Shown here: in pieces, positions 30,797-33,726 of the stretch | Layout of the letters: each line of letters begins with the position of its first letter | How positions within the stretch are numbered: the first letter of the stretch is position 1 | Origin: Methanobacteriota archaeon | GTDB lineage: Archaea; Thermoplasmatota; Poseidoniia; Poseidoniales; Poseidoniaceae | DNA length: 33,726 bases | Assembly: GCA_009936765.1 (NCBI GenBank) | Contig: JAACDL010000171.1 | Location: forward strand, 1-33,726 | Reading direction: 5' to 3' | The notes under the pieces: model-generated | Databases searched by the model: none | What the model was told of the DNA's origin: nothing | Seen by the model: the letters and a program-made list of their open reading frames with translations, nothing else | Position numbers and translations under genes: made by a program

Positions 30797-30904
30797 TCAT
30801 TGCTTAGCCTGTCGGCGAGCACGCTTACGACGGCGTAGCTTCTTCTTGCGCCACTTCCATCGCTGATTACCAGTCTTCTTCCACGCTCTGGAACCTCGCT
30901 TCAT
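30797..30904 (-). CDS. rpl41e: 50S ribosomal protein L41e (eL41)
   Basis: A 35-residue, extremely basic peptide (RWKWRKKKLRRRKRARRQAK at its C-terminal end) matching the tiny eL41, a single helix bridging the two ribosomal subunits. The N-terminal KRGSRAWKKTGNQ is about 10 residues longer than the usual 25-residue form. The ATG at 30904 has no SD, but a TATA-like CATATACG lies about 31 nt upstream, fitting a leaderless transcript. It ends 21 nt before the tRNA-Trp 5' end on the same strand. Family assignment rests on composition and pattern because the protein is so short. Confidence 0.8.
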   Translation of the reverse strand: MKRGSRAWKKTGNQRWKWRKKKLRRRKRARRQAKQ

Positions 30905-30930
30905 GGTGAACAGTCCGCCGACCAACCTTT

Positions 30931-30938
30931 CGTATATG
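30931..30938 (-). promoter_or_regulatory. Probable TATA box of eL41 / tRNA-Trp
   Basis: Minus-strand CATATACG, centred about 31 nt upstream of the eL41 ATG. With no SD before that ATG, this supports a leaderless eL41 message. As only 21 nt separate eL41 and tRNA-Trp, the same promoter may serve both. Confidence 0.45.
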
Positions 30939-30967
30939 AGGACTTCCCAAAGGAGGTGATTAATCCA

Positions 30968-31804
30968 TCAAGCTAAAACGCCGTTCTGATAGTCTTCAAT
31001 AGCCTGCATTATCTCTTCCCTTGTATTCATTACGAACGGGCCATACCTAGCGATTGGCTCGCCAATTTCAGGTCCTGCGAGAATCAGGAACTCTGAATCC
31101 TCAGTGGCATTGAAGTTAACAGTAGTACCGTTTGACAATAAAGCCAGGGAGCCATCAGAAACAGACTTGCCAGCAATATCTAATTCTCCCTTGAAAACGT
31201 AAACCATACCATTCAGATCTAAGCCTAAAGATTTGTCAAGTGTTGATCCTTTGTCCATTTTCACATGAACATATGTTATTGGAATTACAGTGTCTAGAGT
31301 TGACTCAACACCTAAGCATTCCCCTGCGACTACTCTAGCCCAGACTCCTTCTTTCTCAGCGATTGGTGAATCTGCTGCTGTTAAATCTTGATATCTAGGA
31401 TTCATCATCTTATCTTTAGCCGGTAGGTTTACCCAAATTTGGAAACCGTGCATCAATCCACCTTCATCCATCATCTTCTTAGTTGGCATTTCGGAGTGAA
31501 TTATTCCTTTTCCAGCAGTCATCCACTGAACATCTCCGGGAGTTAGAAGTCCTTTGGAGCCTTGACTATCTTCGTGCTCCATCTCCCCCGATAACAAGTA
31601 TGTTACAGTTTCAAATCCGCGATGAGGATGCCAAGGTGCACCAACTGCTTCACCTGGCGCATAATCTACAGGTCCCATTTCGTCAAGAAGTAAGAAAGGA
31701 CTCATCAATGAACCCATTGCTGCTGGCCTTCGAACTTTGAAACCTCCACCTTCCATTACGGTGTGAGTGGGAACTATTGACTTTACTACTCTGAACTCGG
31801 ACAT
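30968..31804 (-). CDS. Pirin family protein
   Basis: 278 residues, bicupin. The N-terminal cupin carries the complete metal site: His59 and His61 in WHPHRGFETVTYLLSGEMEH, then His103 and Glu105 in GKGIIHSEMP, at nearly the same positions as in human pirin. Some prokaryotic pirins (for example E. coli YhhW) have quercetin dioxygenase activity; the physiological role in archaea is unknown. The C-terminal cupin is present (FKGELDIAGKSVSDGSLALL) without an obvious metal site. ATG 31804 is chosen because it begins the family core (SEFRVVKSIV) and lies about 25 nt downstream of a TATA-like CTATATCT; the longer in-frame start lacks support. Stands alone between tRNA-Arg and eL41. Confidence 0.92.
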   Translation of the reverse strand: MSEFRVVKSIVPTHTVMEGGGFKVRRPAAMGSLMSPFLLLDEMGPVDYAPGEAVGAPWHPHRGFETVTYLLSGEMEHEDSQGSKGLLTPGDVQWMTAGKGIIHSEMPTKKMMDEGGLMHGFQIWVNLPAKDKMMNPRYQDLTAADSPIAEKEGVWARVVAGECLGVESTLDTVIPITYVHVKMDKGSTLDKSLGLDLNGMVYVFKGELDIAGKSVSDGSLALLSNGTTVNFNATEDSEFLILAGPEIGEPIARYGPFVMNTREEIMQAIEDYQNGVLA

Positions 31805-31824
31805 GCTTGCTCGTCTCAGACCAG

Positions 31825-31832
31825 AGATATAG
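31825..31832 (-). promoter_or_regulatory. Probable TATA box of the pirin gene
   Basis: Minus-strand CTATATCT, centred about 25 nt before the pirin ATG, with no SD between them. This is the standard geometry of an archaeal leaderless promoter. Confidence 0.5.
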
Positions 31833-31882
31833 AGCATTTAGTATCATGTTTGAGATTACCATTTCGAGTAATGTATGGATGG

Positions 31883-31956
31883 CGGGCGTACGGGGATTTG
31901 AACCCCGGTATTCGGCTTAGAAGGCCGAGATGATATCCAAACTACATCATACGCCC
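31883..31956 (-). tRNA. tRNA-Arg(TCT)
   Basis: Acceptor GGGCGTA pairs fully with TACGCCC. D arm GATG...CATC, anticodon stem TCGGC/GCCGA around loop CTTCTAA with anticodon TCT, T arm CGGGG-TTCAAAT-CCCCG. Discriminator G; the next three bases happen to read CCA (31880-31882). No intron. It lies 32 nt downstream of the SprT-like gene on the same strand and may share its transcript. Confidence 0.96.
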
Positions 31957-31988
31957 AACACGGCGGGAGGGAATCACCTCTATCAGCC

Positions 31989-32477
31989 TTACAGTGGTCT
32001 AGCACACTTGTGACACCGCATAGGTTTGCGAACAGTAGCGCGTTTCCACTCATATCCGCAGTGAGAACAGGTCCATGACTTGACTCGCGCCGAACCGAGG
32101 AATTCATCTCGCATTTCTTGTAACATTGGAGAATCTGAAATTGCAACTCCTGGTGCAATACTGTCAACTGCATCATGTAGCTCTTTTGAATGGTTCAAAA
32201 CTCCAGAAGCATGAACTAATTCATGTGCTAAAGTGTGCCTAAGCAAATCAGGCTCTTCCTTTAGACGGGGATGCAGTCCAATTGTGATATTACCTGGGTC
32301 TAGAGAAAATCTACGGCGGCGGACTAATTCCGCTGGTCCTTCTTCGAATCTCGTCATTCCTAAACGGTCATCACTTAGTTCCAACCAGGTCAAAGAAATA
32401 CGTTGAGTAAGCCATTTTGAGAATATATTCTCGGGCACTTGTGGGAGAAGTTCAGCGAGTACTTCCTCCACGTCCAT
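31989..32477 (-). CDS. SprT-like zinc metalloprotease with C-terminal zinc ribbon
   Basis: 162 residues. The gluzincin-type active site HTLAHELVHASG gives His85, Glu86 and His89, with His96 (GVLNHS) as likely third ligand. The C-terminus is a four-cysteine zinc ribbon: Cys137-x2-Cys140 and Cys155-x2-Cys158 (CSHCGYEW ... RCHKCARPL). This layout matches the SprT/Spartan family; Spartan in eukaryotes cleaves DNA-protein crosslinks, but the archaeal role is not established. ATG 32477 is used; an in-frame ATG at 32519 would add 14 residues. No SD is seen; a CATAAG-like element about 30 nt upstream may be a TATA box. Divergent from tRNA-Ala. Confidence 0.85.
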   Translation of the reverse strand: MDVEEVLAELLPQVPENIFSKWLTQRISLTWLELSDDRLGMTRFEEGPAELVRRRRFSLDPGNITIGLHPRLKEEPDLLRHTLAHELVHASGVLNHSKELHDAVDSIAPGVAISDSPMLQEMRDEFLGSARVKSWTCSHCGYEWKRATVRKPMRCHKCARPL

Positions 32478-32553
32478 GGAGGTCCGAGGGGCGACCAATT
32501 GAGAAGCCTTATGATGCAAGCACAGGTGGGCAGGCTGCCTTAGGCAAAGCGTT

Positions 32554-32626
32554 GGGCGCTTAGATCAGTTGGAAGATCGCTTGAGTGGCACTCAAGAGGC
32601 CGGGGGTTCAAATCCCCCAGTGTCCA
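32554..32626 (+). tRNA. tRNA-Ala(GGC)
   Basis: 73 nt. Acceptor GGGCGCT pairs with AGTGTCC including the G3-U70 wobble, the main identity element for alanine. D arm GATC-AGTTGGAA-GATC, anticodon stem CTTGA/TCAAG around loop GTGGCAC (anticodon GGC), T arm GGGGG-TTCAAAT-CCCCC. Discriminator A; CCA is not encoded. No intron. Confidence 0.97.
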
Positions 32627-32664
32627 TTTAACATCAAAGAATATGTTCTAATTCCGGCTCAATC

Positions 32665-32670
32665 TTTAAT
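32665..32670 (+). promoter_or_regulatory. Possible TATA box of the CD36-like gene
   Basis: TTTAAT, centred about 26 nt upstream of the ATG at 32694. No SD lies before that ATG, so a leaderless start is likely. The rest of the 67-nt gap after tRNA-Ala is A/T-rich and shows nothing else. Confidence 0.4.
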
Positions 32671-32693
32671 TGCTAAATCCCTAAGTTGATTTT

Positions 32694-33726
32694 ATGCAAG
32701 TGGCGCTACGAGACAGATGGCTTATTGGAATCGGCCTCGCTTGCTTGCTTCTGAACGTGACATTGCTACCAATTGTATTCACCGGTGCTGTTGAGGGAGC
32801 TGTTGAAGAAAAGTTTCAAACTTTTCCTCTTGATTCTGCATGTGGTGAAGACGGAGACTGCGACACATTAGAGGATGATTGGGCAGTATCAACTACCTCT
32901 AGAGATTACTATGCATGGGACATTACTAACCTGCAAGAAGTAATCGGAAATCAAGCCACTCCCAACTATGAGAGAATGGGGCCCTATACTTACGATATTA
33001 CTTCTGAAAAGACTTTGATTGAACACGACAGTTACAATGGACACTTGACATACAATGTTGTCAAAACATTCGAGTGTTCTCCGAATAGTAAGAACTCTTG
33101 TGATGAAGAGTTATCACAACTTAACATCCAATTTAGGCCACAGTTGATTGGAGCGACTGGTACAGCATTCAATGCAATAATGGATTTGACTAAAATTGGA
33201 TTTGCTAGTGGAATGATGAATCAGGACCTTAACACAACTCAAGCAGGAAAAGCCACTGCAGATTACATTACCACGATGACGAATACAATCGGTGGTGCTG
33301 GATTTGGGTCTTACGGTTATGCTGCATTAGGAGCCGCTGAAACTGCCGGTCAGGCAAGCGTAGTTATTCCGAATACAATGGACGGAAATATTTTGCCAAT
33401 TGCTAATTTCTTAGGCGGTATAGATCAAGCATTATATTCATCTGTTCATCCTTTAGACAACCAATTCAATATTTCATTATTGGATGAATCTGGCCCAGTC
33501 GCATTCGTGGGAATGGGGGAGCCTGAACAACTATTGTCAACAATAGAGAGCGACCCAAATAATTCTACAACGGTAATGAGAGCGACTGCATATGGCTATC
33601 TTGCAACTGAAATGGCAGATACTACAGGAGATGGAAACGAAGATACAATGGTTCCAGATTATGCTCAAACACTGATTAGAGACTGGTCCCTATACATAGC
33701 AATAGGATTAGAGTTCCAGTCCAATG
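32694..33726 (+). CDS. CD36/LIMP-2-like membrane protein, C-terminus cut by window edge
   Basis: 344 codons are visible without a stop. Residues 8-30 form a hydrophobic N-terminal span (WLIGIGLACLLLNVTLLPIV), followed by an extracytoplasmic domain. Residues 72-126 match the CD36/SCARB/LIMP-2 family pattern: YYAWDITNLQEVIGNQATPN (family F.vtNp.ev..G..P), YERMGPYTYDI (family ..E.GPY.Y), then LTYNVVKTFECSP. Four cysteines (50, 56, 128, 136) could form disulfides. In eukaryotes this family has a span at each end and a hydrophobic tunnel moving lipids; the second span would lie beyond the window. ATG 32694 has a TATA-like element about 26 nt upstream and no SD. The match is from conserved pattern only and is limited to the N-terminal third, so assignment is good but not certain. 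Lipid or sterol uptake is an inference. Confidence 0.68.
   Translation, partial: MQVALRDRWLIGIGLACLLLNVTLLPIVFTGAVEGAVEEKFQTFPLDSACGEDGDCDTLEDDWAVSTTSRDYYAWDITNLQEVIGNQATPNYERMGPYTYDITSEKTLIEHDSYNGHLTYNVVKTFECSPNSKNSCDEELSQLNIQFRPQLIGATGTAFNAIMDLTKIGFASGMMNQDLNTTQAGKATADYITTMTNTIGGAGFGSYGYAALGAAETAGQASVVIPNTMDGNILPIANFLGGIDQALYSSVHPLDNQFNISLLDESGPVAFVGMGEPEQLLSTIESDPNNSTTVMRATAYGYLATEMADTTGDGNEDTMVPDYAQTLIRDWSLYIAIGLEFQSN

Noticed and set aside
30509-30838. 109-codon plus-strand frame over the tRNA-Trp and eL41 region
   Set aside because: It is antisense to a tRNA with intron and to eL41; the apparent peptide has no family features.
31880-31882. Genome-encoded CCA on tRNA-Arg
   Set aside because: The other two tRNAs here lack it, so this is probably coincidence; the tRNA was ended at the discriminator base.

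Overview
The window is archaeal and looks like a marine planktonic euryarchaeon, most likely Marine Group II/Poseidoniales or a close relative in the Thermoplasmata-side lineages. The archaeal assignment is direct: it encodes eS4, eL19, eL32, eL41, aIF1, an RNase P protein (Rnp1/Rpp29), a group II chaperonin, a Hef-type helicase-nuclease, and a tRNA-Trp interrupted at the archaeal 37/38 position. The lineage assignment is inference from overall gene content and from large secreted membrane-anchored proteins; no 16S rRNA is present to settle it.

Bases 1-14305 (minus strand) are one long ribosomal protein operon, read L3-L4-L23-L2-S19-L22-S3-L29-aIF1-Rnp1-S17-L14-L24-S4e-L5-S14-S8-L6-L32e-L19e-L18-S5-L30-L15-SecY. 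Genes overlap or are a few bases apart, and many junctions use one fused signal in which the stop codon UGA is the start of the next Shine-Dalgarno (TGAGGTGA, about 5 nt, ATG). SecY carries an extra N-terminal membrane region and runs off the left edge. eL32 carries an N-terminal SAP domain. Upstream of L3 is a hairpin-rich leader and promoter region shared with the divergent hef gene.

Bases 14642-17212 hold hef (plus strand), meeting with zero spacing a minus-strand pair at 17213-20050. That pair is the most unusual element here: a [4Fe-4S] ferredoxin + flavodoxin + SdhB-like fusion, followed by an HdrB/SdhE-like protein. The SdhB-like part has lost all of its iron-sulfur cysteines and the HdrB/SdhE-like part nearly all, while the ferredoxin cysteines and flavodoxin FMN loop are intact. 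Upstream are a thermosome subunit (20166-21788) and a 1096-residue secreted, membrane-anchored protein (21852-25142).

Bases 25305-30508 hold a plus-strand multi-pass membrane protein that abuts a minus-strand cluster: a membrane-anchored subtilase, a class I aminotransferase and a small zinc-ribbon-like membrane protein.

Bases 30587-32626 are rich in small RNA and protein genes. There is a tRNA-Trp(CCA) whose 116-nt intron contains a box C/D guide RNA aimed at C34 of the same tRNA, a 35-residue eL41 gene 21 nt upstream of it, a pirin, a tRNA-Arg(TCT), a SprT-like protease and a tRNA-Ala(GGC). The window ends in a truncated plus-strand gene (32694 onward) whose N-terminal half resembles the CD36/SCARB/LIMP-2 scavenger receptor family, otherwise best known from eukaryotes.

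Two start modes seem to coexist: Shine-Dalgarno-led starts inside operons, and probable leaderless starts with a TATA-like box about 24-31 nt upstream of the ATG for several isolated genes (eL41, pirin, the large surface protein, the CD36-like gene). No CRISPR array, insertion sequence or phage gene was seen.
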